From Larix kaempferi (lineage: Eukaryota > Streptophyta > Pinopsida > Pinales > Pinaceae): 64,000 nt of DNA. Location of the stretch: NCBI GenBank assembly GCA_027924585.1, contig BSBM01000964.1, forward strand, positions 2,960,001-3,024,000. The letters are read 5' to 3'. A program made the translations under genes and the position numbers. Each line of letters starts with the position of its first letter. Position 1 is the first letter of the stretch. The notes under the pieces were generated by a model. It saw only the letters and a program-made list of their open reading frames with translations, did not search any database and was not told where the DNA came from. Below, piece by piece: positions 46,511 through 58,776 of this stretch.

Positions 46511-49500
46511 TGTCAACACCCAACATTTTCCAAAAAATTTAAAATTTTTAAAATAGCATATAATCTTATTAATTCTAGTCATTAGCTGTTTGATTAGTTT
46601 ATGTTATCCGAATTGTAACTGAATTGTTCTTTTATTATACTTAAATTTAAAGATGAGTTTCCTGTCAATTACTGATTGTTTTTCTGTTTTGCAACCACAA
46701 GGGGGAATTGCCATAACAGACTGGGATTACTTAGCTTCCGAGCTAATGCAACAGATTTTCTTTCTCTTACAGATATACAGGTAATGTTCGGGTCGCTGCA
46801 AACAAATCTTTAAAGTATTATAAAACAATTTGCTGTACCAAATCATTCAGTAAAAGTATAAGCATGCTAGCCAGGTTATCAAGTGTTTAGAGGTAGAACC
46901 CTTCCTATGATCTCCTTATAATCTTACTGATAGAGAGTTGGAAATTACGATGGAATATGATAGCTATTTTTCTTGATAATAAATGAATTAAATAACCTTA
47001 TGGAGTATTTGTCCTTTGATGATATTACTGTAATGCAAATATACTTCTTAACTAGCACTGTAGAATACAACTGGGTGACCATACTCAGACCAGTTTTTAC
47101 TCATCCATTGTTATCACATCAAGCCAAGTTTAAAGTTAGAATATATTTTGATTTACAACTTCAATTATAAAGGATCTGGAGTCAACAATATATGCTTTTC
47201 TTACTTCTAGCAATTACAAGGTGTACTGTCGGATACATGTTTCTTCTTAACAATTTAAGGGTTTGTATGGATTGGAAATCTACAACTATTTCCATGATTG
47301 ACAATGGAATAGAAACAATAAGCTATCATGATTAAACTCGTTGGGTATTAAGGATAACAAGAGTCTACTTTTTATCACTAGGAATCTGAGACTATTAAGA
47401 GATTGTTATTATATTATAACTACAAGTATCAAGGACTAGAGTATCCTTAGTCCAATTTTTGTGAGTTATATAGCTTGAATTCTACCAGTTAAAGTCACAT
47501 AAAGAAGGAATGACAAGTCCTATACCATCTGTGCAAAGCTATAACAAACGGCATTATAGTAGTGAAATTGTAAACAGCTAAACCCAATATCATTACATTA
47601 TCTTATAGACTTAAAGAAATTATCTATGTCTTGTCACATGAGAATTAGGGTGAATGGCAATATAGTGGTAGGTTTTACAAAAAACATATAAATTACTTGA
47701 AACCTACCTCCTTATAATTTTTATAATAATTATCAAATTCTCTATGTCTAAATAGACTTCAAGACTAAATCTCGAACGCTATTGACATTGCATGGTTTTA
47801 CTGAATATAGGGCAAGGTGTTAATTGTCACTATACAAAGTTCCAAAGCATTGTTCTAACATGGATAGTGTGGCAGGGAAACTATGGTATAACGACTATAA
47901 TGGATATTCAAACTATGATTTTGTTTGGAAAACAAATAATGGAAATCTCGTTGTAATACTTTAGCACGTCGACCCACTGCATGAAAATTATTAAAAAGCT
48001 ACGTGGTTGCTCCAGAGCCACGCATTTGTGATATTAAATCGTTGACTAAACCCTACTTTGTCATTTCTCCCTTGCCTTCGGGCTCGGTCGCTCTGTGAAC
48101 CCTCCTGGTCTAAGCTTTGCTGATACACTATTGGTAGCAGCTTCTATGCTGCTTCAGTTCTTCGTGCTTGTTTACTACATCGTTTGGGAGTCATTATTTT
48201 TTTTTTGCTGTTGGTAGCTATAAGTTTGTTGATAACCTAGGGTTTATCCCTTTGCTACCATTACTGAACCTATCATGGCGTGAGTGTATCTTTCGACTTG
48301 CTTCTGTCAAGGCTTCCATCGTGGAAGACACCCTTTGCTTCTGCCAGCTCGTTCTTTCAGTGACAAGGGTGGGGTTTACACTTATTCTGCTCGTGGCTAT
48401 CAAGCCATTTACTGTGTTTGCAAATTCTTTCCAATCACTGGTAAGATACAGAATTACTCCGTTTTCCAGTTAAAAGAAATGGGTTTTTCTTTTTTTTTTT
48501 AAATAAAATTTGTAACTGATACTATTCTGTCGTTGTAGGTCCTGGCTCCACTTAAGGCGTGGATGGCACAAGCTTCGGTAGTTGTTTGTTTTACCTGGTA
48601 AGCCTGGTTTTCACCATGGCATTTCCTCCTTACTGGTTGTTAGGATGGTTAGGGTTTTGGTTTGAATGAGGCGACTCAGGGATCCCTCAGCTCTATTCAG
48701 TCTTTGAACTGTTTGTTTCAACAAGTTCTTTAATAGGTTTACCGTGTGTTGTGAAAGGAGATTATGGCTTCGGTCAATATTGTAATTGTTTGTCCTTCTT
48801 TTGGTATTTAGGGTTTTCTACAGAATAATTATTGTGTATATGAATAGGGGAACAATGACTGTAACCTGCCTGTAGATGAGGTTACGGTCTCGAAATATCG
48901 TTCCTTTACTGTACTCTTAATTTGGTTCAGGGTTTTTACCCAGAGTTTGATAATAAGACTTATTAAAAGTTCTCCTATATATTTGAGCTTGTTTAACGCA
49001 TGCATATTTAGGTTCTAATTTTTTTTTAATCACTTATATTGTGAACTTGAGCTGCGGCCATAGGTGAAATCGTTGTCTTAAATCTTAGTATTTATTTTAC
49101 TTGTAAAATCTGGAATGATAGGGTTCAATCCGAATTCTACAGTTGTGATTTTGTTTAGTTGCTTATTCTGTCGTTACGATTATGACTCTGTTGGTAATTG
49201 AGAGTCAAGTGAAAGATATTACTATAATGTTTAAGCTCGATATTGAGCTAAATACTGTTCTGCTATTTCTTTTGTTTTTAAAATAATGACTAGGTTATTT
49301 AACTAATGATAAATTCTCTTTTTTTTTATAAATTTCTGTTAGGGTTTTGTACATTGATTTATTTGATAGGTAATGACTGGTTAAATTTTAACTAGGGTTT
49401 GTACCCTCATATAGATATCCTAACTGTGACTACAATTCTCTTGCAATGATTTTTGACCATGATATAAATACTGTAATTTTTATTGTTATATTTTACTATT

Positions 49501-50540
49501 GTCTCCTATGATTGTTTATTTAATTTTATAAAACACAGAGTATAAATATTTGGTACATAATTCTTACTTATCTATTCGTCAATTATAATTACTAGGTTTA
49601 TAATTGCAATAATAAATTACTACTTAAGTATTACTATTATATTGAATGCATTATAGATACATGATTAGTAATGTAATGATGATATTACTTCTTACTAGGG
49701 ATGCTGAAAAAACACAGTAACTCTACCAAATTTAACTACTGTTATTCTGAGATACTAACTTTACTAACTAATTACTCCTCAGAAATATAGAAAATAAACA
49801 CCACATACATCCATTCATACTTAATAACCATAAGGAAATAAATGGCAGAACCTGTTTAAGTTGTGGACAACAACAGCAATCGGAGGCCGTTCCTCCCTAC
49901 CAACTCCTAGAGAGTGCTCAGACAACAACTTCTCAAGACCCCCGAGCTTGCTCTAGTGTCCCTGGTTGGAACTAGGTGCATCAAAGTCAATTCACTCAGC
50001 CCAGACAGCTGTAATGGAACCAAGTTACTGCAGCAATCCTCCTAAAACAACTTCCTTACTGTATTTCCCTCTCCCTCAATGGATTTCTTGAATAACATTC
50101 ACTTGAATGAATTCCTACTGGAAAGTATTAGAGCCCCAAACTCTGTTCATTAAGTTCTTTCTGAAAGATTGCCTAGGTCTTTGTTGGGTTAACTGCCATT
50201 AATGAGCCACCTGCTCTGATTCCACTTTCTTGGGGAATCATGACCCCAAATATAGGGAAGCTGCCACCTACAACTTAGGAAGTGTTTGAGGATGCTGCCA
50301 CTTGTCTTTTGCCTTTCCACCTAGTTCCATCCACCAGTTTGACCAGTAACCTCTTTTTAACAGCTCTCCCATGCTGTTGTCTCCACAATTTATTTATTAA
50401 TAATAAAATATTTTGAATTACACTCCACTTCTGTTGACTCTGCTGAGTCATCCATCCCTACTTAGCATTAAATTTAACATAATGTCTCAGGAATATAATA
50501 AAACAATTACATAATTTTTACAAAATTGGGGTATGTGACA
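46511..50540 (-). repeat. element H 5' LTR (right copy, 4,030 bp)
   Basis: It matches 37584-41618. ATTGC follows, then the rest of element I's leader. Confidence 0.93.
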
Positions 50541-50565
50541 ATTGCAATTCGAATCGCTTCTTCCA

Positions 50566-50577
50566 GCTATGATACCA
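50566..50577 (-). other. primer-binding site of element I
   Basis: The minus strand reads TGGTATCATAGC and abuts the LTR with no spacer. Confidence 0.85.
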
Positions 50578-51296
50578 TGTGATATTTTAGATATTGGATC
50601 ATTCAGCGAAAGAATACCTCACTAAAAATCACTCAAGAAGTGCAGAAAGAAGAAGAAGAAATTTTGATTCAATAATCACTCATACACAAGAAATGACAAA
50701 AACTGATGTATCATACATCAGCTATAAGCTAGCACTCTAAGTAGTAAATAGTAATTGAATACAATCAAATAAATTCAAATGCCTCCTAAGGTCATTTGAA
50801 TTCTCCTCAATGTGTGGCTTGGATGACATTGGAGACATCATCCAATCAGTTATAATAGTCATAAGTAGTCACAATTATGTCACATGATTTTAACTGAGTC
50901 TAACTGGTGCATGTGGCACAAATCTAGGGAAGGCGACTCCAATGTGGGTGCATGAGGAGCTGTCAGCAGTCAGTATAGCTGATCTAGTCTCTCTAGTGGT
51001 CTATCTAAGTGGTTAAGTCAGTTAAACTAGTAATTAGTCCTCGGATCAAGGAACAGACCCACTAATCATGGAACTAACTGAAGAATCTCCTAAATAGGTG
51101 GAAAAGGGCGCATGTGTGGCTAGGAGGGATAAGACTTAGCAGAAATAGGCTCCTGGCGCTGAAAAAATGGGGACTAGCTATTGGGAGACTATAGTACTGA
51201 TGACTAGATGCATGCATTTGCATGCAGATGCATACATGATGACTGGATGCATGCAAGCATGCAAATATAAAAAATGATGGTGAGAATATTCCAACA
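50578..51296 (-). repeat. element I 5' LTR (right copy)
   Basis: It matches 33784-34496 with scattered changes and small indels, such as repeated GATGCATGCA words near 51,205-51,260. Confidence 0.9.
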
Positions 51297-51720
51297 CATT
51301 ACAGGTATTTATACACTTTCAAATGAGTCGGGAGCTTATCATTGGAACAAGGGAAATCCACAAGCATGGAAACTAACCAGGAAATGGTCGGTCGGTCTCC
51401 CCCTGCTCAAATAAGAACTGGCGGAAAAACACCTCAAAACATTATAGATATATATCTGGTGGGGCTTAATGTTGTTTTCAACCTTAGGGAAAAATAACAA
51501 AAGTATAAAATGCAGCATAAAAAGACACCTTCATAACCTGTACCAAGGAATGGGAGGTACCTACCTAGCAACGTGCGAGTGGTTGAAAGAAAAATCCAAC
51601 GAGGTTCTTTTAGCATCCGGTGAGTACTCTGCAATACCGTTACAAACAATGCTTGTAAAACAGGATTACAAAACCTTATATTCCCCCCTAGAAAACCTAA
51701 CATTTAATGTGCCTCGGTGT

Positions 51721-52183
51721 TCATGCAAAATGGGGTCGATTGACCATTTTGGGCATTCCCTCCTTTGGCATCGATATGTTTCGGATGCACTTTTCGTTTA
51801 GCATCAATGAAGGATTTTGGGTGAAACCTCTTTGGCGCAAGTTTTCATTACCTTCAATCAATTCCAACTCGACCATGAAGATGGTTTCGGTGCAAAATAC
51901 ACCTACGCTCCGAAATAGGTTTTCTTTGCAAAACATAATACTTTTCCAGACCATTTCGGTGTGGAACAAATAACTCCTCCAATTGGGCCCATATTCCTTT
52001 TCCCTCTGAATGTGTCGGTGTAACTTCATATTGTCCTCCAACCATTTTGGCAGAACGTCTAATTCTGCTCCGAAACACACTTTCTTCAACAAAAACTAAC
52101 TGCTTCAGCATCAAACTAGCAGTTGGTGTTGTTGGTTGTGGAGCCAGATCTTCCATTCTCATAGATGATATTGTTTCAGCCAT
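51721..52183 (-). pseudogene. possible 5' coding fragment K (unknown)
   Basis: Two overlapping minus-strand frames cover this stretch. One starts MAETISSMRMEDLAPQPTTP (ATG 52181-52183) and runs 109 codons. The other starts at 52,092 and runs 123 codons with a Trp- and Glu-rich composition (WLEDNMKLHRHIQREKEYG). They may be one exon joined by a frameshift, or neither may be real. No domain is recognised. The LTR of element F begins about 25 bp upstream of the first ATG. Confidence 0.25.
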
Positions 52184-52208
52184 GTTTGTACCCCAGGTTT
52201 ATATGATA

Positions 52209-52716
52209 TGTAGGTGGACTATACACTCACCCCAGCGGGGGGGTCTGGGGGGGCATCGCCCCCCCACGGGGTTCCACGAGGGACCATCCCCCTTGGCTGG
52301 GGCGTCCGGGGGCCAGCAAGGGTTTGGGGGCGAAGCCCCCGAAGGAAATTTTTGCGGTTGTTTTACGGGCCCATGGTTTTGTATAACCCGTGGTATTTTC
52401 CCATTGAATTTCCCTTATAAAAGAAAGACATTGTAATATGGCTAGGGTATGATGTATTAGGTTTTATGCATTATAAAGATCTCTGAGATCCGGAGAGAGA
52501 CTGGGAGACAGTGAAGAGGAAGTACAATGACTGTGTTGTAGGTTGTTTCACTTCACCTTGCTGGACGGTAATAATAATAAGGACTGGAAAATTCAATGTG
52601 GATGTAGCCCAAGTTGGGGTGAACCACGATATATCTGTGTCTCTCTTGTAATGTGTGTCTAATTATATTTGCATTTATGTTTATTCTTATTGCTCTGTGA
52701 TCCTGTTTTTCTAACA
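52209..52716 (+). repeat. element F 5' LTR (start approximate)
   Basis: It ends TTTTTCTAACA directly before the PBS. The start is set at TGTAGGTGG, but TGATATG five bases earlier is possible, because the 3' LTR is outside the window. A TATA box (TTATAAAAG) lies at 52415-52423. Confidence 0.65.
52228..52352 (+). repeat. GC-rich hairpin block in element F LTR
   Basis: Two perfect short hairpins occur: GGGGGGGC-ATC-GCCCCCCC near 52,248-52,266 and GGGGGC-GAA-GCCCCC near 52,327-52,341. Other G and C runs between them (CCATCCCCC, GGGGCGTCCGGGGGCC) can add structure. This is by far the most GC-rich 120 bp in the region. Confidence 0.75.
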
Positions 52717-52718
52717 AT

Positions 52719-52730
52719 TGGTATCAAAGC
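52719..52730 (+). other. primer-binding site of element F
   Basis: TGGTATCAAAGC (from the second T of TTGG) follows the LTR end CTAACA after two bases. Met-tRNA type with one difference. Confidence 0.8.
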
Positions 52731-52791
52731 CAAAGCTCTATTTGGAAGATAAACCCACAGGAAGCTAGGGTTTCTGGTTCGAGTGGGAGCA

Positions 52792-52898
52792 ATGGCGGAA
52801 GAAGGAACGTTTAAGGTCAAGAAGTTTTACGACCAAAAATTCCAGTTATGGAAGATGCAAATGGAGGACTATCTGTACTAGAAGGATCTATTGCTACC
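52792..52898 (+). pseudogene. gag: element F gag, first part
   Basis: It starts at ATG 52792 (MAEEGTFKVKKFYDQKFQLW), typical of Copia gag N-termini. A TAG follows YLY where a Gln codon would be usual. The part ends in CTACC, the target site of element E, and continues in the same frame at 58,777. Confidence 0.8.
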
Positions 52899-53601
52899 TA
52901 TAAAATCTGAATCACAGCAGAACCTAGCTACTATGGATTCCTGACTAGTGAAAAGATTGCAACACATTTACAAGAATGAGCATAAATCTGTAAAATGAAG
53001 AACAATAACACATGAAATGGGTGAATAATGTAAATATTATTAATAGTCCAACCTCAAAATAGGTTAAGAAAATCCTTTTATAGAAATATGGAACAATTTG
53101 AATCCATTTAGAGTGTTCACACTGATCTAGCTTAGAAATAGCTCAAACCCCCCTAGGTTGACCAAAATATCCCAAACCATCCCAAACTGGTTCGAAACTG
53201 CTATGTGAATGCCGGGAATGACTGGACAGGCCCATGTGACCTCACACATGTGGAGAATTTGGTTGGTTAGAGGTTAGGCAGCTAGAATTGGTTAAAAATG
53301 GGGAAAGGAGGCAAGTTTGTCCACATTCTGAGCATGTGCGCCCTTGGTCAAAGAGAATCCCATAAAACAAGGAGCAATAGCACCCTAGCCATGTAGGAAG
53401 CAAGAAATGACTGGGAAGGTGCACCCAACAGCTAGTTTGAATTGGCACAATGCTCAATTTTGTCCACATTGCCAACTGGTTCAAGATAAATGGCCATTTA
53501 CTCACTAACCAACTTGGGGATGCAATTATTAAGTTTTTTGGTATTAATTAACCATCAATTAATAAATGATTAATGTACATAGGTGTAGTAATGTTCTAAC
53601 A
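52899..53601 (-). repeat. element E 3' LTR (left copy)
   Basis: It matches 58072-58771. The outer end reads TATAAAATC instead of TGTAAAATC, so the terminal TG is mutated here. A minus-strand TATA-like TCTATAAAAGG is at 53074-53084. Purine tract complement CCCCCCCTT is at 53602-53610. Confidence 0.92.
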
Positions 53602-53783
53602 CCCCCCCTTAAGCTAGACTTACTGAAATATCAAAAAATAAGGCCTTGGCAACTAGGCTCAAGTCACCTTTTACATCATAAAATTTATTTGTCCATGTAA
53701 CCAAGGTAAGGAGGAAAACCACATGGAAAATAAAACCTCCCCTCTAAAATGGACATGTGGCATATATCAAAATACACCAATTA

Positions 53784-56700
53784 TCACCATGCATCACTCA
53801 CCCCAAGCAAAGATCTAAGGTGAGTGAAGGTCTTCTCGGTAAAACACTTGGTGAAGATATCAGCAGTTTGATCACTTGAAGGGCAATACTAGAATGCTAT
53901 AGTCTGGTCATGCACCAAACCCCAAATGTAATGCATGTGTATCTCTATGTGCTTGGTCCTTTGCCTCTGAACTGGATCAGTGGAAATCTTGTTTGTACTT
54001 TGATTATCACACCAAAGAATAGTGGGTGAATAAAAAACAATCCCGAACTCTGCAAGAATACCTTGCAACCAAACACATTGTGTGGTTGCATTTACTACTC
54101 CCCTGTACTCGGCCTCAGCTGAAGATAAGGAAATAGTATGTTGTTTCTTGCTTGACCAGCAAATAGGTACATGTGCAAGCATAAAAGCATAACTAGAAGT
54201 TGATTTTCGATCAATACAATCACCAGCCCAATCAGAATCAGTAAATCCTACTAGTTCAAGAGATGAACCAGTAGCATAATGGATACCAAAGGACTTAGTA
54301 CCCTAAACATAATGAAGGATCCTCTTGGCTACCTTCTAATGAACTTCATGAGGTTCTTGCACATGCCTAGCAACAGCCCCAACAACATATGACAAATATG
54401 ATCTATAATGAGTAAGATATAGCAAGCTTCCAACAAGCTGCCTATACAATGAGCTGTCAACTAGTGGAGAAGAACCCCACTCATTTAGCTTAACTCCTGA
54501 AAGAAATGGAAATTTTGTAGACTTACATTAAGCCATCTTAAATTTCTGCAACAAATCTGAAGCATACCTTGACTAACATATAGAAATCCCATTCACAGTT
54601 TGGTCTATCTCCAAACCCAAAAATTGTTTTAGCAATCCTAGATCGGTCATGGAGAATGCACTGTGCAATGCTCTCTTAACTGAGTCAAGTTCTTTGGTGC
54701 AGCTACTAGTGAGCAAAAGATCATCAACATACAGTACAATTATAAATATCAGATCACTAACATGCTACATATATACATTTGGATCAGACTTACACCTCTC
54801 AAACCCCAAAGATAGCAGAAAATTGTCCATTTTTGCATACCATGCTCTAGGAGCTTGCTTGAGCCCATAGAGTGACTTGTTCAACCTCCAAACAAGTGTA
54901 TGATCAGAAATAAAACCTTCATGCTGCTGCATATATATTTCCATTTTCAGATCCCCATGAAGAAAGGCACTTTTTATATCCATGTGATGAACCTCCCATC
55001 ACTTGGAAGCCCCAATGGCCAAAACTAGTCTTATAGAGTCCACCTTTGCCACCGGTGCAAATGTCTCTATATAGTCCACTCCTTGGACCAGAGAGTAACC
55101 CTTAGCCACCAACATAGCCTTATACTTCATATCAGATCCATCAGATCCAACTTTGGTTCTATAAACCCATTTGCATTGCACTAGTTTCCTCTTGGGAGGA
55201 AGAGGGACCAAATCCCATGTTTTGTTCTCATGGAGTGAGTTCATCTGTTCTTGCATGGCTGATTGCCACCTTGGGGAAGTACATGCTTCTGAATATGAAT
55301 TTGGATCAGATTCAACCATCAAATAACATGCCTCACTCAGATCAGAATTATCACATGCAAAGGAGTTGTGAAATTGAGATCTAGTTTTCCTAGCATCTTG
55401 GGGATCACCCACAAGCTCTATGGCACTTTGAATTGTTTTCTCTGCCCACTTGGGCCTTGAGGGAGGGGCATGATCGAATTCCATATCAACATCATCTTCA
55501 GAAATATGAAAAGAAGAACCACTACTTACTTCATCATCAAGAAGAGGATATGTGCATTCCCCATCACCTTATTCACTAGCTTGTAAAAACTCTTCTTCTT
55601 CGAATTGGACACTTCTTTCGATGAAAGTTTTGAGAGTGGATGGATCAAAGAGCTTATATCCCTTGGCATCATCTACCTACCCAACCATGATTGACTCCTT
55701 GCTTTGGGGCCGCAATCCCTTTCTCTTCTCCGGTGGAATTCTAGCCCAAGCCCTTGAGCCAAAAATTCTGAAATGTGAAACATTGGGTTTGTGGCCCATC
55801 CATGCTTAAAATGGAGTAATTCCTTGCAATGCTCTGTGTGGTGCTCTGTTCTGAACATATGATGCACAATTCATAGCTTCAGCCCACAATTTAGGAGACA
55901 AATCCCTTGCTTGCATCATGCAAGTTGTCATCTCTTTCAGTGCTCTATTTTTGAGCTCTACAACACCATTTTGTTGTGGTGTGTAGGGCATTGAATGTTG
56001 CATCTGAATACCACGCTCTTGACAGAGATGCTGCAGATTTTTATTGGCATACTCCTTGCCATTATCAGTCCTCAAAACCTTCATGGCCTTCCCACTGAAG
56101 TTCTCAACCATAATCTTGAAAATTTGGAAACATTCAAATACTTCAGATTTTTGCTTAAGGAAAAATAACCAGCAGTACCTTGAGTAGTCATCGATGAAGG
56201 TGAGCACATATTTGCTGCAGCCATAGGAGGGAGTGGGGAGTGGTCCTATCAGATCAAAATGCACTATCCCAAGTGGCTGATTATCCCTCCTTGCCTTCCC
56301 TTTGTCATTGTTCTTTTCAGGATGCTTCCCAACCATGCAACCCTTGCATGTTCCATTGGAAAAACTGATTTGTGGCAGCCCTTCTACCATCTCTTCTTTG
56401 CTCAAAGCTTCAAGATATATGTAGTTTAGGTGACCATACCTTTGATGCCATAGCTTGCTGGTCTCATTCCCATGTGACAGAAGTACACTTGGTGAAGAGA
56501 ACTCGAGAAAGTGGGAGAACTTGTACATCTTCATATCATGGTCTGCAACACCCATTGCAACAATTTTTCCGGTAGAAATTTCTGATATCTCCACATCATT
56601 CTGAGTGAAGACAACTTTCTTTGCTGCTCCAGTATTTGTCATTTGATATACAGAGAGCAAGTTTGCTGCAATTTTTGGTACATACAACACATTGGAGAAG

Positions 56701-57854
56701 AACCCATTCTCCATAGAGATTTTCCCAATGCCATGAGCAGGTATTTCTGAGTCATCTCCCATGTGAATGGAGGTACCACTGTAAGGTGCAAGTTCATAAA
56801 ACGAATCTCTTGAAGAATCCATCTGCCTTGAGGCACCTGAATCAATGATGAACAAGGGTGACTGATATGTACAATCCACCAAAGCATGGCAGCTCTCCTT
56901 GTCTTCAGAAATGCTCTCCTTCTTCTTGGAACTTTCAGGAAGAGGAATATTGTTTTTCTGTAGGAGATGGGTCATCATGTCTATGGTTTTCTTCATGCGT
57001 GAACTCTCTGGGTGAAAACCCCTTTGATAGTAGCTGCATTTTGTCTTCTCAGCCTTCTTTACCTTGTTCTTGGTAGGATTCTAAACCCCCTCAGAGGATT
57101 TGGGCCTCTCATCCATCTTCTTCTTCTCTTGAGGTTTTGGCCCCTTGGGTTTTTGCTTGCCTCTTCCATTTTTCCAATCTCCAGCTGCAAGAACTTGGTC
57201 TTTTTGCTTGATGGTGCCCATCAAGACCAGCTTGTCTTTCTCTTGAGTTAGCATCTGCATGAAGTCAGCCAAAGATGGCATCTTCCAACCTCTAACTGTG
57301 AACCTTGTGGAGTTGAAGGAAGACACAAAAACTGAGTATTCAGAACCCAGTTTGGAGAGAATGGACAACACCAACTGTTCTTCTTTATTCTCTATGCCAC
57401 ATTGTCGAATCTACAAGACCAAGCTCTTGAACTTGGTGAAGAAGTACTGGATGGAATTGAAATTCCCTGAGCTCAATGAAACAAGCTCATTTTTGAGCTG
57501 GTGGCCTCTCATCTCATTAGTCTTTCCAAACAAGGTCTCAAGCTTGAGCCAAACTTCATTTGGAGTAGCTAGACTTTCTACATGAAATAGGAGGTCTCTT
57601 GAAATGCCGAGACAAAGGAGGCCAAATGCCTCATCCATTCTATTAAAAAACTTGGATTTCTCCAAAACAGAGTTTGGCTCAACCTCAGTGCCCATCATAA
57701 TTCTATAGAGACCCTTAGATCTCAGCAAAATCACCATTTCTTCCTTCCAATCGAAATAGTTGAAGGGAGTAAACACATTTGGATGAGATGACTCCATTCT
57801 TTTCTGCTGCTCACACACTTGCTGATAATGTTGATCTTCAATACCTACAAACAA
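53784..57854 (-). pseudogene. gag-protease-integrase-RT-RNase H polyprotein of Copia element E
   Basis: One frame from about 57,854 (or internal Met at 57,794, MESSHPNVFTPFNYFDW) to TGA 53784-53786. Gag; knuckle-like KCSYYQRGFHPESS (near 57,030); protease IIDSGASRQMDSS (near 56,845); LWHQRYGHLNY; GCMVGKHPEK; integrase catalytic HFDLIGP, TDNGKEY and PQQNGVVELKN. RT has CKWVYRTKVGSDG, VDYIETFAPVAK, DIKSAFLHGDL, SLYGLKQAPRAWY and YVDDLLL (near 54,735). RNase H has LSSAEAEYRG and a final HLRSLLGVSDA. In-frame stops include 57,411, 57,081, 55,806, about 55,685, about 55,570, 54,999, 54,765 and 53,889. No frameshift was noticed in the main body. Confidence 0.9.
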
Positions 57855-58059
57855 CTCTCAAATCACTCAGGAGGGATCTACACTAATAGATTCGAACCCT
57901 GTTTGATAGTGGGTGCATTCGGGATAGCATCACACCTGAGAGGAGCCACTAGATTTCTCCAATGGACTCAATGCAATGGCCTCAGGAATTATGTGGTTTC
58001 TCCCTTGCTTCTAGCAAGCCACTAAAATAATCTTATTGGTTTGAATGGTAGCTCCAAGA

Positions 58060-58071
58060 GCTCTGATAACA
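58060..58071 (-). other. primer-binding site of element E
   Basis: The minus strand reads TGTTATCAGAGC and abuts the LTR, a one-base variant of TGGTATCAGAGC. Confidence 0.8.
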
Positions 58072-58771
58072 TGTAAAATCTAAATCACAGCAGAACCTAG
58101 ATACTATGGATTCCTCACTAGTGAAAAGATTGCAACACATTTACAAGAATGAGCATAAATCTGTAAAATGAAGAACAATAACACATGAAATGGGTGAATA
58201 ATGTAAATATTATTAACAGTCCAACCTTGGATTAGGTTAAGAACATCCTTTTATACAAATTTGGAACAATTCGAATCCATCTGGAGTGTTCACACTGATC
58301 TAGCTTAGAAATAGCTCAAACCCCCCTATGTTGACCAAAATATCCCAAACCATCCCAAACTAGTTCGAAACGGCTATGTGAATGCTGGGAATGACTGGAC
58401 AAGCCCATGTGACCTCACACATGTGGAGAATCTGGTTGGTTAGAGTTTAGGAAGCTAGAATTGGTTAAAAATGGGCAAAGGAGGCAAGTTTGTCCACATT
58501 ATGAGCATGTGCACCCTTGGTCAAAGAGAATCCCACAAAACGAGCAAGAGTACCCTAGGCATGCAGGAAGCAATAAATGACTACGAGGGCACACCCAACA
58601 AATAGTTTAACTTGGCACAATGCTCATTTTTGTCCACATTGCCAACTGGTTCAAGCTAAATGACCATTTACTCACTAACCAACTTGGGGATGCAATTATT
58701 AAGCTATTTGGTACTAATTAACCATCAATTAATAAATGATTAATGTACATAGGTGTAATAATGTTCTAACA
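58072..58771 (-). repeat. element E 5' LTR (right copy)
   Basis: It matches 52899-53601 and keeps the TG end. A minus-strand TATA-like TGTATAAAAGG is at 58247-58257. Confidence 0.92.
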
Positions 58772-58776
58772 CTACC

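Larger units (their letters stand above)
37584..50540 (-). mobile_element. Ty3/Gypsy element H with 4-kb LTRs
   Basis: LTRs of 4,035 and 4,030 bp (TGTCAACACCC...TATGTGACA) and a perfect target duplication ATTGC (37579-37583 and 50541-50545). PBS at the right and polypurine tract at the left place it on the minus strand. The internal region of about 4.9 kb encodes gag-protease-RT-RNase H-integrase in one frame with stops but no frameshift. Domain order and the integrase C-terminal tail point to a chromovirus-like Gypsy lineage (inference). The two LTRs are very similar by eye, differing at scattered positions. LTRs make up over 60% of its 12,957 bp. Confidence 0.93.
33784..51296 (-). mobile_element. 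Copia element I, RT-less, interrupted by element H
   Basis: LTRs of 713 and 719 bp (TGTGATATTTTAG...TATTCCAACA) and a perfect target duplication CATTA (33779-33783 and 51297-51301). The PBS abuts the right LTR, so transcription is on the minus strand. Without element H and one copy of H's target duplication it is about 4.55 kb: LTR, gag, protease, integrase, then a short tail. RT and RNase H are deleted. Element H is inserted in the leader between PBS and gag. Confidence 0.9.
52899..58771 (-). mobile_element. Copia element E, structurally complete
   Basis: LTRs of 703 and 700 bp and a perfect target duplication CTACC (52894-52898 and 58772-58776). PBS at the right and polypurine tract at the left place it on the minus strand. 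Gag, protease, integrase, RT and RNase H are all present in one frame with stops. It is 5,873 bp long. Its protein is clearly related to element I, which lacks RT. Confidence 0.93.

Noticed and set aside
52047-52436. Gly-rich plus-strand ORFs across the F LTR
   Set aside because: Composition comes from the G/C-run hairpin block; they cross the LTR boundary.
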